Of a stretch of DNA of 64,000 nt, positions 11,136 to 25,191 are shown piece after piece (positions within the stretch are counted from its first letter, which is position 1; each line of letters starts with the position of its first letter). The translations under genes and the position numbers were made by a program. The DNA is from Humulus lupulus. Lineage: Eukaryota; Streptophyta; Magnoliopsida; Rosales; Cannabaceae. The DNA is taken from NCBI RefSeq assembly GCF_963169125.1, contig NC_084799.1:67758143-67822142 (forward strand), given 5' to 3'. The notes under the pieces are model-generated. The model ran no database searches, was not told the DNA's origin, and saw only the letters and a list, made by a program, of their open reading frames with translations.

Positions 11136-14100
11136 GTGGTGCACGAGGAGGTGAGAGAGTAAAAAAAAGATGATGAAGTGGATCTCCTGTTATCTATCAT
11201 TTTGGTCTTTTTTTTTTTAATATATATATTTTTTAATTTGAAGCATGATCACGGTCCTTTTTGGTTAGATGTAATAAAGAGAATAAAAGTAATATAAAGA
11301 TGGTGTGAATTTGTATAGAGTTTGATCGAGTGTGGGGTGGATCATGATACGGTGGTGTGGGTCATAATAGTGGGGACTAAATGAAAAGCGGGAAACTGGT
11401 TCCAGCTGCCCTCTCTTGACGTGTCTCCAGCCGTGGACTTCACTCGTCTACTTCTCACTGTATACAAACAACTCCCCCACTCCTAACGCCACGAAAACTT
11501 AATCAAAACTTTCACTTGTTTTTCTTCCGAAAGTCTAGTTTTCTTTTCTTTTTTTATTATTTACATTTTTTTTTAATTTTTCAGTATTGACTCGGTAAAA
11601 ATAGTAGTTAGTTTATCTGCTTTTCTTCTTAGTTTAAGTAAGATTAACTGGAGTCTGGAGTGTATGGTGGGAAAAAATTAACACAGTGAAAAAAGAAAAA
11701 TAAAAAACGTGATTTTAGTTTCTTTTTCTTTACTGTCTTTTTGTCTCTTGTGTAAGGTGCTATAACCTTTTCTTTTTCTTTCCGTGTTTCTCTCCAGTTA
11801 TGTCCAAACGGTTTCTACTCTGTTCGACTCAAGTGGGTAATTAAATTTTTTTTAGTTTAGGAAAAAGTATCAATTATGCTATTTTAGAGGAAAATGTAGT
11901 TATTAGTTAGGTTAAGTATGTTCTAGAGTAACAAATTATTATTTTTTTTCTTATTTAATATCAAAGCATACCTAGAACTATAAGACGTCCAATAGTTGAC
12001 GATATATATTAAATATTTGAGATTTAATATTTATAAAATAGAAAAAAAGAAAGCACACTTTGATTTTTTAATAAAGTAAAAGATTTTTTGGGTGACAAAG
12101 GATGATATTAACATGGAATGGTTCGAATAAAGACAACTATAGAAAAATTTAAAGAAAAAAAAGTAGCTTGAGAGTTGGTTAATGCTTGGGAAAGAAGCAA
12201 AGGCATTTCACCAAGCACGTGAGCAATGATGTATTTTATTTCTAATAAGAGAGTTTTGGCGGGAGAGAGCAGGACTCACTGATTGACCCCCTTATTGCTT
12301 GTCAACCAAGCGATAAGTTTCAAATAAATCTAGTCTATATCCTTTAAAAAAAAATCTATAGTATATGCTATAAATATATATATATACACAAGATGGTCAA
12401 TATTCTTTTGTGTAATTTTATTTATAGAATTTATTAATTATTTTTAATAGATTTATATTAATGTCATATAAATTTTAAAATAAATATCTTATTTTAATAA
12501 AATAATTTATTTAAGTTTATGTTTGTTCTAATTTTTAAATTTAAGAGTGACAACAAGAGATTATATATTATATGTTTAATGTAATATTAAATATTATATG
12601 TGCATTTTAAATTTAAGTTTATTGCTAGATTTTTTTTTTTTAAAAATTGTTGCTAATTCACAGTAGATTATATTATATGTTTAATATGATATTATTCTAA
12701 TAAGTGATTTTAAATTTAATTAAATTTTATTTAAGTTATAAAATATATGATTTTATTATTTTTAAATAACTATTGTAAAATATATCAAAAATATTATATT
12801 TTAATTTGTTTAATTATTTATTATTTAAAAATAATTATTATTGTAAAATATCTTAAAAATATTTTATTTTAATTTGTTTAATTATTTATTATTTTTAAAT
12901 TATTATCATTGTAAAATAATTATTTATTTTATTTTATTTAAATTTAAGTGTTTACAAACTATCGTTAAATATAAAAATATTATGTTAAATATAAAAATAT
13001 TCCGTTAAAATTAATATTAAAAATAAATAAAAAGCCGTTAAAAACAAAAAAATTTCCATTAACAAAACACTTATTATATAAAAGAGATACTATTTATACT
13101 CTATAAAGTATACTTGAAGATGTCTAATTAATTAGGTTTCTAGCAAGATTCGTACAGAACAAAGACGTTTTCATTAAATATTTCATTATCTTACATGCCA
13201 CATTACTTTAGTATTGTGTCTTTCAGCTTCCATATCACAAATCCACTACCTTCCATTTATTTTTTATTTTTTAGAAATAAGAAGAAAGAAGAGCTACCTA
13301 GAAAAGTTTTTTTTTTTAATCTATACAGTGAGTCGGTTTTTGGTCAAAGCTTAGTGGGATATGTGGTTTAGGTCAAAACTGTTTGCGTGCTGTGTTTTAT
13401 GCGCATGAACATAATAAGAAAACATTAAATTTCGTAATAAGTAGTCAAAGAAACATATTAGTATTTAGACGACTGACCTGTTTTCTACGTTGTTTTATGA
13501 TAGAATTTCTCTACATTAGTTAGGCAATCTTATTCAGATTTCCAATCTTCTTTGTCCAACTCACTAAATTCCACATTTTTAACCAATTATTTGTATGGTA
13601 TTTACTGTTTGCCTTTTCTTTTGTTTTTCTAAAAATAGTCTCAAGTACATACATAACAAAACCATTGTTTCAATCAAGAAGAATCGGTATTCATGACTCA
13701 TAATGAATGCATTGGCCTTTCCAATGAAAATATTATTAAACATGAATGAGCTTTGAACTTTGAAGTCTCTCTCCGGTTTTGTTGGATTTTTGTCATATTA
13801 CCAAATTTCCACTTCATAATATACCTTACATTCAATGTAACAATTGATTTACAACTTTGACAATAATGTTGAACTTCTGAACATGAACACCTCCCACTCA
13901 CTCTTATCACTTCAGGATTCTAATGGTGGATTGAAACAGTAGGCCCACATGGTTTGAGATACCGAATTCTAAAAGAAAATGATTTTGAACCCAGCTTTAA
14001 CATGTGCCGACTCACTTCGTTGTTTCACCTAACATGTTTTATGTTCACAATCGTTGACTAACATAGAACAAACTTGTTTTGTGTACACAACAGTGAACTA

Positions 14101-14674
14101 GCGTACGAACCTTTTTGGAGCCTCCTTATGGTGGCTCACGGGCAAGCCCATCACCGACGAATTCATTATTATGGCAAAGAGGTTTGTGTTCAAATGTATA
14201 TTTACATATATTGCCTTAACTCAACACATAAATTTACTTTTAAAGTAACGTTATAATAGAACAATCCGATGCATCAGTCAAACGAGTTAACTTTTAAGTA
14301 CTATTTCTACCTTATGAGCAATTGGAACTTTTTTTTAAAACAATGTAATAGTCCCCACAAAGGATTATTTCTTAAACATTTAAGACTAACACATCAACAA
14401 GACCATTCACTTGACCAGAACATTAGTAACGATACAACACAGTTTTTGTTTTTTTTTCTTTTGTTTTGTTTTCCATCTCCAATATCTGAAAATGATATTC
14501 ACAAAAAGATATCCAAGTTCCTTGCCGATTTTCAACTGAAGAAAGAGATAAGAGAAAAGAAGAAAAACAGAAAATGAAAATACACTTCCAATATTTCCTC
14601 TTCCTTGAAGACCTAAAGGAGATGGAATCCATGCATTTGTGGGTCTCTACAAATGCTGAGAGCTCTTTCTTAAA
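11136..14674. other. AT-rich intergenic region between the ERF and E2 genes
   Basis: This 3.5 kb stretch holds the ERF promoter, very AT-rich DNA around 12350-13080, and the region beyond the 3' end of the E2 gene. A tandem duplication of an about 68-bp AT-rich unit with 2-3 diverged copies is at roughly 12750-12930. Open frames at 13698-13910, 14074-14256 and 14269-14632 show no recognisable protein features and overlap one another. No element termini or RNA gene were recognised. Confidence 0.5.
12750..12930. repeat. AT-rich tandem repeat, about 68-bp unit
   Basis: Two full copies and one partial copy share TTTTAATTTGTTTAATTATT and a TTGTAAAATAT segment. Copies differ at several positions. 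There is no coding potential. It could be a decayed minisatellite. Confidence 0.6.
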
Positions 14675-16608
<1,934 letters not shown>

Positions 16609-16980
16609 TATTACACACACGCAGCTACAAAACGCACAAACGACATAAATCAGCACCAGATCGCGAAGCGAAACAGTCAAACGACACAGAAATCGCAACT
16701 CAAATCTCTTAATTGATAAATAAATAAACCTCCAGAAGGAAATACAGGGATCCCTGCAGATCAGAACCAAAACAAACAGATTAATAAGAAAAGAAAAATA
16801 TAAGAAACATAGAAGAACCTGAGTCTTCACGAAAAGCAAAGCTCTCGGAGAAAATTATCTCGGTTTCAGAAAATCGAAGCCTGAAAAATGGGTAATGACA
16901 GAGACGACCCTCTCAAGAAAACCCAAGAAATAACAAACGGCCGAAGACCCAAAGCTTCTAGAATTCTCTGTCTTTATACA
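16609..16980 (-). promoter_or_regulatory. Leader, leader intron and TATA box of the E2 gene
   Basis: On the minus strand GTATAAAG at 16972-16979 is a good TATA box. The first leader exon would run to a donor at 16819/16818 (GACTCAG then GTTCTTC). An acceptor TTTTGTAG lies at 16625, leaving 16 leader bases before the ATG. A leader intron of about 194 bases is common in this E2 group. Splice sites are inferred from consensus only. Confidence 0.55.
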
Positions 16981-17987
16981 ACAACTTGGCGTAGGAGTAA
17001 CGCAGTTTCACTTTTCTTTTTCTTTTTATTCAATTCTTTTTAATCGATATTATAAATATTTCGCGTTGAGGGGTATAACTGCAATAAATTAGAAGGGTAT
17101 AAATATTTTTCAAATCGATCCCCCAATATGTTGAAATTTACTTAAAGAGTCCGAATTCTTGTGCCTTACCCAAAATCGGGTTAGATTCTCTGCTGCCCAT
17201 GTCCCCACAGTGTCATCATGATTTTAGCATCGTGGCGTTAAATCTTAGCTCCCCAAATTATTTTATTGTTCTATTATTGAATGTGTGTGGTTCTTGTAGC
17301 ATTCATATTAATATTTCCTTTTTCTTAATTATCTTTTGAATGTGTCTCCTAAAAAAAATAAGCAGGTAAAACTAATCCACCCGACCCAGTAATATTCGGA
17401 TTCGGGTCTTAGCCTCTCTATGTATTCGTTTTCGTTTTTTCTAATACTAATCGGCTTAGGGCCGGCCCGAAAAAAGTCCAACTTTGTTGCTTTTATTTCC
17501 TATTTTTATTAAGTCTTACCGACAGCTTCAGTGGCAAGACGCGTTTTTTATTAAATGATTTGCAATTTTACAAGCACAAAGTCTATGCTCCATCGTCCAT
17601 TATTGCTGACATGTTACATGCCATTAAAAGAGGCCTCCAAATAAGCAAAGATTTATATTTGAACCCATATAACGAAGGAAATTGTTCATGTTCAACTACA
17701 ATAGTCTATTATAATACCAAAGTTTCAACACCTCATAATAAAACAAAGCATTCGGTTGCACAATGTATGTTGAGCACCAATTAAAAGAAAAAAATAACCA
17801 AACAAAAACTATAAAAAAATATATGTTGTGTTGAATTTATACATGGTATGGTGGATTTTGCATTTTTGGATAAGTATTGATTTTATATTAAATAAATTAT
17901 TTATGAGTTCTTAGGCAAAATGATCTAATTTTTGAATTCATTTTGCACTCTAATCTAGTTTTGATAATTTTTTGCAAAATGACATTA
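16981..17987. other. Intergenic DNA upstream of the E2 gene
   Basis: Low-complexity, AT-rich DNA. A 74-codon open frame at 17560-17784 has no recognisable domain and no homologous copy in the window. The right end at about 17988 is where a gypsy leader fragment starts abruptly. I see no target duplication at that junction. Confidence 0.5.
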
Positions 17988-18315
17988 GATGCATAACTTT
18001 CAAGTATATCTGCAATCAATTGCTCAGCCTATAAGGCATGATAATCATATCCAGAAACTATCACACGGTTAAAACCAAACAATGCTAAAACACATGTCTA
18101 TATCCTTTATGCATCAGTCAATAGGCCATGCTCTAACACTATATATCATGCTCTTTATTCTAGCATGCAGATAAGGCATATTGTTCAATTATACATCTAA
18201 ACAAGTATTCAACTCATTTCCCACCGAACTATGAGTTGAGCTTGTCTTTTGCAGCGAGCGTACATGTTCGGTCAATCTTCAGGAACCATAAGCATTGGCA
18301 GCTCTGAGACCAAGT
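17988..18315 (-). other. Gypsy leader fragment with primer-binding site
   Basis: On the minus strand it starts directly after an LTR end (18316) with ACTTGGTCTCAGAGC, one base off the initiator-Met primer site. It continues through a leader whose far end, GATGCATAACTTTCAAGT and CTATAAGGCATGATAATCAT, matches the leader of the large old element at 55266-55326. It is truncated at 17988 before any gag sequence. Confidence 0.75.
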
Positions 18316-21300
18316 TGTAACGTTCTGCTAAACCAGGACGGTTACACCGTGTGTTTAAAATAGTGCTTAACTCGATAAGTGAGACATTTGGACTCAAAAG
18401 TGTAATTAAAATTAAATGATGGTTTAGGTACTAAAAAGCTTGGTCAACAAAATTAAGCAATTCATTAAAAGGTTTGAAGATATACATAAGATCTCAAAAG
18501 ATAGTTACATTAAACATTACAAAAATAGCCGACCTAAGCGGCAAAATCAAACCAATATTTTAAGTTCCTTAAATATCACTTTATCGTGATGCCCAAGTTG
18601 GTCGAATATATACACGTCGCTCCAAAGCTCTCTAACTCATGGATGGTTACCCTTAGCTTGCCCTTACCTGCACCATAGAGCACCCACGAGTCGAGGCCGA
18701 ACAAGAAAACTCCCACAAGGCATAATAATAATAATAATCAAGTTATTCATAAGCAATAAACACATGTTTCACAAATACTAAATGCACTCATTCCAATCAT
18801 ATAAGTTGTAAACATGTTTCACAGTTCACAACTGTAACGACCCAAATTCACTAATAAGGCTTAAGGGCCTTGATTAGTGTGCCAGGAGGGCATGATGGGA
18901 ATTATGTGTGATTATTATGATTAAGATGTATGATTATGATTTTAAGCATGTTATATTACTATGTGAATTATATTATGTGATAATAATGATATGTGAATTG
19001 TATTGTGTGGGTGTTGTGAAACAAACGTGATGCACGTGCCAAGACGGTCCTAGGAAACTAGATAAAGGTAACTGGTGACTTGGTAACCTGTGTAACCATT
19101 AGTAACCTTAGAAAGTAACAAGTATTACAAGGAAAGTGGTAGAATTGTAAAGTTAGGGAAAGGACAAATAAGCCCTTGAGGTTTAGTTAGTAAGTGATAT
19201 TAATGGAGGGTTAAGAAGGTCTTTTGGCAGAGTTATAGAGTCTTTGGCTGAAGGAAAAAGTTAGGTACGATTTGTTTATGCAAAGTATAACTGAAGTTAA
19301 GCTTTTGGAAGGCTAGAAAGGGCAAGAAGGAAAGGGGGAAATCAAGAACCTAGGAAGCAAGGTGGGAGAGGAGCTGAACTGAATTCTTTGAGGCTAAAGA
19401 AGGGCTTAAGGGGTGTGGAATCAAGCTTATATCAAGGTTTATACTGAGGTAAGGGATTGATCTCTGTTTTGTTAAGTTTTGAATTTGGTTTTTGAAAAGA
19501 ATTGAGAAATAGCCATGGTTTTTCTTGTGTGGGATTCAGCTGGTTTGTTAAGGTGGAACTTAGCCCAAGCTTGGATTGGAGGAAGCTCAAGTCGAATTTC
19601 TGATAAAGGTAAGGGTATTAAGTGTATTTGCAATTTCATGGCTGTCATGGTTTAAGGAATTAGGGGACTGGTTTGTGCTTTTCTTAACTTTCAGTTTAAG
19701 TGTTAGAGTTTGAATTTAGGTGTGAATTCTGTGGATAAATGTGTAGATGAGTTGGGTTATAGTGTTTATAAGTTGTTGGTTGGTCTATGTGGGGTTTCAA
19801 ACAGGTTTTGGGGCTTGGGTACGAAGTTGGGATGATTTGGAGTGAGTTAGGCTTGGGAAAAACGCGAAGGGAAACCCAGAAATCTGGGTCTGCGATGGTG
19901 TGCCGCGGCACGGCTTTTGCTTGCCGCGGCCTAGGGGTCTCTGGAGGTGGGTGCCGCGGCACAAGGAATGTGGTGCCGCGGCACAAGGCAAATTTCAGGG
20001 AGTTAAATTTTGCAATTTTTGGTCTTTGCTCTGGGGGTTCGGGGGATGCCTCCGGGGTGTTATTCTAAGGTTTTGGGGGTTCCGAGAGTGTGGATTAGGT
20101 ACCGGGGAGGTAGTCTTGGATTGGTTAATGACAAAGAATATTATATTTGTGTTTTGATTAGGAATTTGGAGAGGCTCGGGGTAGAGGACCGTGCTTGTGG
20201 CTACGTGGCATCGGAAATCAGTAAATTGAAAGGTAAGAACGCTGCACCCGAATGTATGAATGTGATGGGACTAAGTGCTCCCGAGGTTTGTTTTGTGTCA
20301 TCGTTGGTATTACGCCAAGGGACACGTGTAAGCAGTCTAAGAGTACCGTTCATGAATTTAGCGCATGGGACGCGAATTGGCCACTGGGAGCCAGAAACGA
20401 AAGGATAACAGAGGGAGCGGCTTGTGAGCGCTAGCCCTGGTTATCATTTGTGCATTGTGTTATATGAGCTGATATGCTTTGTATATGAAATACTTGACTA
20501 TTGATATGCTTGAAGTTTATGAGATGCCATATGCAGATTGACTTGACAGCTAAATGTGCATGTTCTATTGTTGATATGTGTTCTTGCTGGGCCTTGGCTC
20601 ACGGGTGCTACGTGGTGCAGGTAAAGACAAGAGCAAGCTGGACCAGTCCTGAGGTGGAGAGCTCCGAAGTGAAATGTACATAGCCAGCCGTTCGATCACC
20701 ACGATCGAGGAATGTGTCAGGACGGAGATCACCTAACTGCTCATTTTGCCTTAGTATGGTTGTTAATGTATATAAACTTTGTAACTTTTGTAGTATGGCT
20801 TTTAAACTGTCATTTTTGGGATCCCAGGTACATAAACAATGTTTAGCAATGAAAATGTATCTTTTGAGACCAAAACGCTTTTAACCCTAGTTCCTCTACT
20901 ATTTCAATAACACGTTTTTACTTTAATGACTTGATTAGCGAGTCTGGCACTTTATAAACACACAGTGTAGTGGTCCTGGCTATCCAGGGCGTTACAACAA
21001 CTATATTTATTTCAATCATATGAATCATTTACATGGCCCAGGAAAAGCAGCCTTGCCGAGCGAGAAGGGATCGCACCCTCAAAATGAACTCGATTTCATG
21101 GCCTGCATTACACACGCTTGCCAATGCCTTGTGTTACAAGCACTTGCCGACTGGCCCCACGTTCATTCATGAAGGCTACATATATATCATATTGATCGTC
21201 CACAGATGATTCAATGCTAATATGCATGGCAACTAATCAGCTCTATGTGCGTATGCCAGTTTTCTTACCTCAAGTCCTGTGCTGACGACAAAGCGACTTC

Positions 21301-22697
21301 GAGTATGATCCTCTTTCCCGAGCCTCGCAGAACCCTAGTCACTACATCAACGATATGTTTATCAAGAACTAATTTTGATAATGGGCCTCAAAACTAAGCC
21401 CTAGCTCTCGGGACCTCGGATTCTGCTAAACGGGATAGCGGAATTGTCCCCCGAGCCTCCCAAGATAGTTCCCCAAAATATTAAATAAATGTATCCTGAA
21501 ATTGCATTAGCGCCACGGCGTCCCTGCAGTGCCGCGACTCTAAACGAACCGAGAAGCCCCTTCTAAAATTTGTGCATTTTGAGTCGTGGCACTCTCACAA
21601 ACTGAGAACTTTCCCTATCCAAAATCCTGACATTAGCGCCGCGGCACCACAACGGTCAGAGGAAAACCCTGCCCTCAAGGAAACTCAAGCGGCCGGCAAC
21701 TCTCTTCCCAAGAGTCGCGGCACCACCGCGAAAAACCAAGAAAGTGATTTTCCTCTGCAAATTTCAAACTCCAAACCAAATCTATTGACCCAAACTTGAC
21801 CCAAACCAACTAAACTATCAACCAACAACATCAAAACAGCAGAACCACCCTTAATAACATCTTAGAACTAACAATTAACACTCTTAAGATCAAAATTCAG
21901 TAATCTATCAAAAACATACCAAAACTAAAGAAAACCAACCACTAACCTCAATCCTTGCTGCAAATTCGAATTTTCCCAACTGATTATGGCTGCCATAGTT
22001 CTTAATTTCTTCAATTGCTGCTTAGTTCCTCAAAGCCTTGCCCCAAAAATCTTCACCAATTCCTATCCCCCACCAAAAGCTCACCCTTGCAAGAAACATA
22101 AAGTGAGAAGAGAAAAGAAGAGAAAAAGAGCCCTTTTTTCCTTAATCTAATGTTCAAAAAGACCATAATACCCCAACCTCAAATAATCCTCTTATTAACC
22201 GTCAAGGCCATTTTGGTCATTTGCCTAGATTCCCACTAAACCTTAAATTTCACCACTAATCTCCAAATTAATCCACTAATCCATCAAATACAATTATCCC
22301 GTCAATTTATTTATTTTATCAACAATTTTCCCAAATATTTAAAATTACCAAAATACCAATTAGCTATCTCGAGCTAGGTATTTATCTAGGTATTTATCCT
22401 TGTTGTGACTTTCCGCTAAAAATGCTCAGAAGGATTCACTCATGTCGAATATCACAAATATGTCCACATAATCATGTGTTCTCAAGCATATAGCACATAA
22501 AATACAAATATACCATCAACGAGTCAAATTTACGAAAATGCCATTTTTTTAAAACAAAAGCGAGTCTTTAAACACATTTAATACATATAATCATGCATAC
22601 TCGATTATAACTAATATAATTCGCATACTTGTCTTGTGTGCCCTCTCAACACGCTAATCCAAACACTTAATCTTATTAGGAGTTTTAGGACGTTACA
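18316..22697 (-). mobile_element. LTR of the old gypsy element, split by a solo LTR
   Basis: The ends are TGTAACGTTC at 18316 and GGACGTTACA at 22697. On the minus strand it is preceded by a polypurine tract (22698-22711) and so acts as the 3' LTR of the element whose coding remains lie at 22698-55326. It is also followed by a primer-binding site and leader (18315-17988), so internal sequence lies on both sides. No target duplication exists (CAAGT versus ACTAT). A solo LTR is inserted at 18833-20996. The family block is at 18661-18710. It lacks the palindromic arrays seen in other copies. Confidence 0.8.
18833..20996 (+). mobile_element. Solo LTR of the gypsy family with 5-bp target duplication
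   Basis: The ends are TGTAACGACC and GGGCGTTACA. ACAAC precedes it at 18828-18832 and follows it at 20997-21001. It is 2164 bp, sense plus, and opposite to the LTR it sits in. The family block TTCTTGCTGGGCCTTGGCTC to GTGCAGGTAAAG is at 20581-20630. It has no internal region. Several overlapping open frames at 19696-20434 exist in both strands but differ from all other copies and are not called genes. Confidence 0.92.
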
Positions 22698-23334
22698 ACT
22701 ATCCCCTCCTTGTAGAAATTTCATCCTCAAAATTTACTTGAACATCTCGGGATACCGGTCCCGCATATCTGACTCTAACTTTGGAGTCATGCTTTTTACC
22801 TTGTTATTTCTTTACAACACTCTCATTAAAGTGTCAGTCTTTTTCCTTAAGACTTTATCATTTCTATCTAGAATTCTTACTAGCTTCTCTTCACATAATT
22901 AGTCTCATTGCAATTCCATGGTCTCTTAATCCAAACAGGTGTAGCACTTGACACATTTTTCCTTAGCATCGACACTTGAGACACCCTATGAACTCCAACC
23001 AATGTTGGAGTAAAGCTAATCTGTAGGCTACTTGCCAAATTCCTTTCCAGAATCTCAAAGGTCTAAAAAACCTAGGATCTAATTTCCTTTTCTTTCCAAT
23101 TAATTTATCTCTTTAATCTATGATACTCGGAGAAACACAAAATCTCCAATTTTGGAACTCCATGTTCCTATACCTGAATTTGCGTAACTTTTCTGCCTTT
23201 TCAATAAAGCGAGTACTCCCTCTCTAACATTTCTCAATAATTTCATTGGTTCTCAGAACCATTTCAAAATCAAAGTACTTCCTTTCTCCCATTTCATCCC
23301 AAGAAATGGGTTGTCACCTTTTATCTCATAATAT
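22698..23334 (-). pseudogene. Chromovirus pol 3' end (chromodomain) and polypurine tract
   Basis: On the minus strand, after crossing several stops, the translation shows chromovirus features in order. There is a post-integrase segment with RPF-like strings, then GVHRVSQVSMLRK (about 22950), VRILDRNDKVLRKKT (about 22850), and the chromodomain tail ESDMRDRYPEMFK (about 22735). The polypurine tract AGGAGGGGATAGT at 22698-22710 lies directly before the LTR. This identifies the element as a chromodomain-bearing Ty3/gypsy (Tekay/Del-like by overall plan). It is broken by copia element 1 at 23335. Confidence 0.75.
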
Positions 23335-25191
23335 TGTTGGGGTTTTATGCCCTAATTAAAATTCAAATTATTTGTAATCTCATTTTATTATCAATAAAAG
23401 GATAGAAATCATTTTTTGACTTGGTCAATCACTTTGCTCACATGTTTTATTTTCATGATTATTTGTTTAATATGAACTTCTATTAAATCACGAGCATATA
23501 GCTAATCTTATTTATAGTGATGTAATCACAGTGGAATATAAATATGATTATATGTTCAAAATAAGTTAGTCCTAAGATTAGTCAGTGCACCGGATTTACA
23601 CTGACTTGCCAATCTACGATATGATCTACTTACACATTATAGTGTTATGTTCTTTCCAGAACATTAGCAAAGTAGATAAGATCGGGTGTATTCGTTACAT
23701 CGGACATGACCGATATTGACAGTTGATAAGATAAGTAAACATACCGTTATTATCTATTCTAGTCATATCATATAGTTGACCATAGGTCAATTCAATCTCA
23801 ATTCTGAGTGGTTAGTATTCTAACTGATTGTATTATTTGAGTTCTTTGACTTGTTCGTTACCAGCTTACCCTACGGACTAGCCCATACTTACATCTTGGG
23901 AACTCGGTAGTATAATTGAGTGGGAGTGTTAATCATAGATATGAACATCTATAGCTTCTGATGAAGAAGTGAAACGATGGTTTCCTTTTAGTTTGGTTCA
24001 AGGTGTTAAATGATAGAGATCTCATTTTAGTAATTAAATTAGTTTACTAAAATATCATTTACAAGGAACTAAGTGTTTTAAGGATAAAATACAATGAGGG
24101 GTAAAACGGTATTTTAGTCCTCTCTCATTGTAGACCGTCTATAGAAGATTGAGTGACAATTATGGTTGTAACAATGGATAATTAATAGCGTATCTATATT
24201 TGTTATAGAGCATTCTATGAATTCAAGAGTGCAATTCCAAGTCTATAGTGGAGTCACGAGGAATTAATAAGTTAGTAAATTTATTTGTTAGATTTATGAT
24301 AACTTATTGGAGCTTGATTTCATAGGCCCATGGTCCCCATTGTACCTTGGATAAAATTATCTAGATAGTCTCAATTAATTGATTTAATCATCAATTAGAA
24401 TTATCAAAGTTGACCAGGTCAATTTTGGATAGTTTCACAGAGTTGTGTAATTTTGAGAAGAAAAGAGAATTTATGGCAGATTTATTAATTAAGATAAATT
24501 GGTATCTAAATTAATAAATAAATTTAAATCAATGTTCAAATTATAAATAATTAATTTGATAAATGATTTAAATAATTATTTAATTAATTAAATCAATAGA
24601 AAATAATACATGCCTTGATTTTAAGTCCAATGAGCTTATAATCAAAAGGGAAATTTCACGGGCCTATAGCCCATGATAATTTCGACCTAGGGCTTCAAAA
24701 TGACTATTATTTTATTAATTTTTTAATTAAATTAAATGGCCTAATTGAGTCTATAAAAGGAGTGCTTAGAGAGAAGTCAAAAGAGAAGTTTGATAAGTCA
24801 CAAGTCAAATTTTCTGATAGTTTTAGATTCTCTCTAAACACAAGTCCTTTTCTAAGCCTCTTTGTTATTTTCTCTTCTTCTCTCTATATCTATCTCATGT
24901 GTTGAGAATTGCCCACACTAGTTTAGGTGATTCTAAGGATACATTGGAAGATTATGAAGAAAATAGAAGATCGGTTCAGTTTCTTGATAATACTTTGCGA
25001 CAGAAAGGATACAAGAGTTAGAGAAACTGAAGGAATGTCTCTTAATTCCGCTGCGTATACTATAAGTATTCTATTATTTGTTTCTCTTTGAATTCAATTT
25101 TAGAAACATGTTTTAGGCTATCTCGTATTAATTTGTTTAATATTAGATATACATGAAAATAAATAAAGATCATGTATAAGCTAATCCAACA
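23335..25191 (+). repeat. 5' LTR of copia element 1
   Basis: 1857 bp, TGTTGGGG to CCAACA. It is directly followed by the primer-binding site. A TATA-like TCTATAAAAGGAG lies near 24752-24764 in U3, followed by a leader-like CT-rich stretch. Confidence 0.93.

Noticed and set aside
13698..14577. Small open frames between the ERF and E2 genes
   Set aside because: Short, overlapping, AT-rich, with no recognisable motif, splice context or repeated copy.
19696..20683. Cluster of overlapping open frames in the solo LTR at 18833-20996
   Set aside because: Frames on both strands, absent from the other six LTRs, with no domain.
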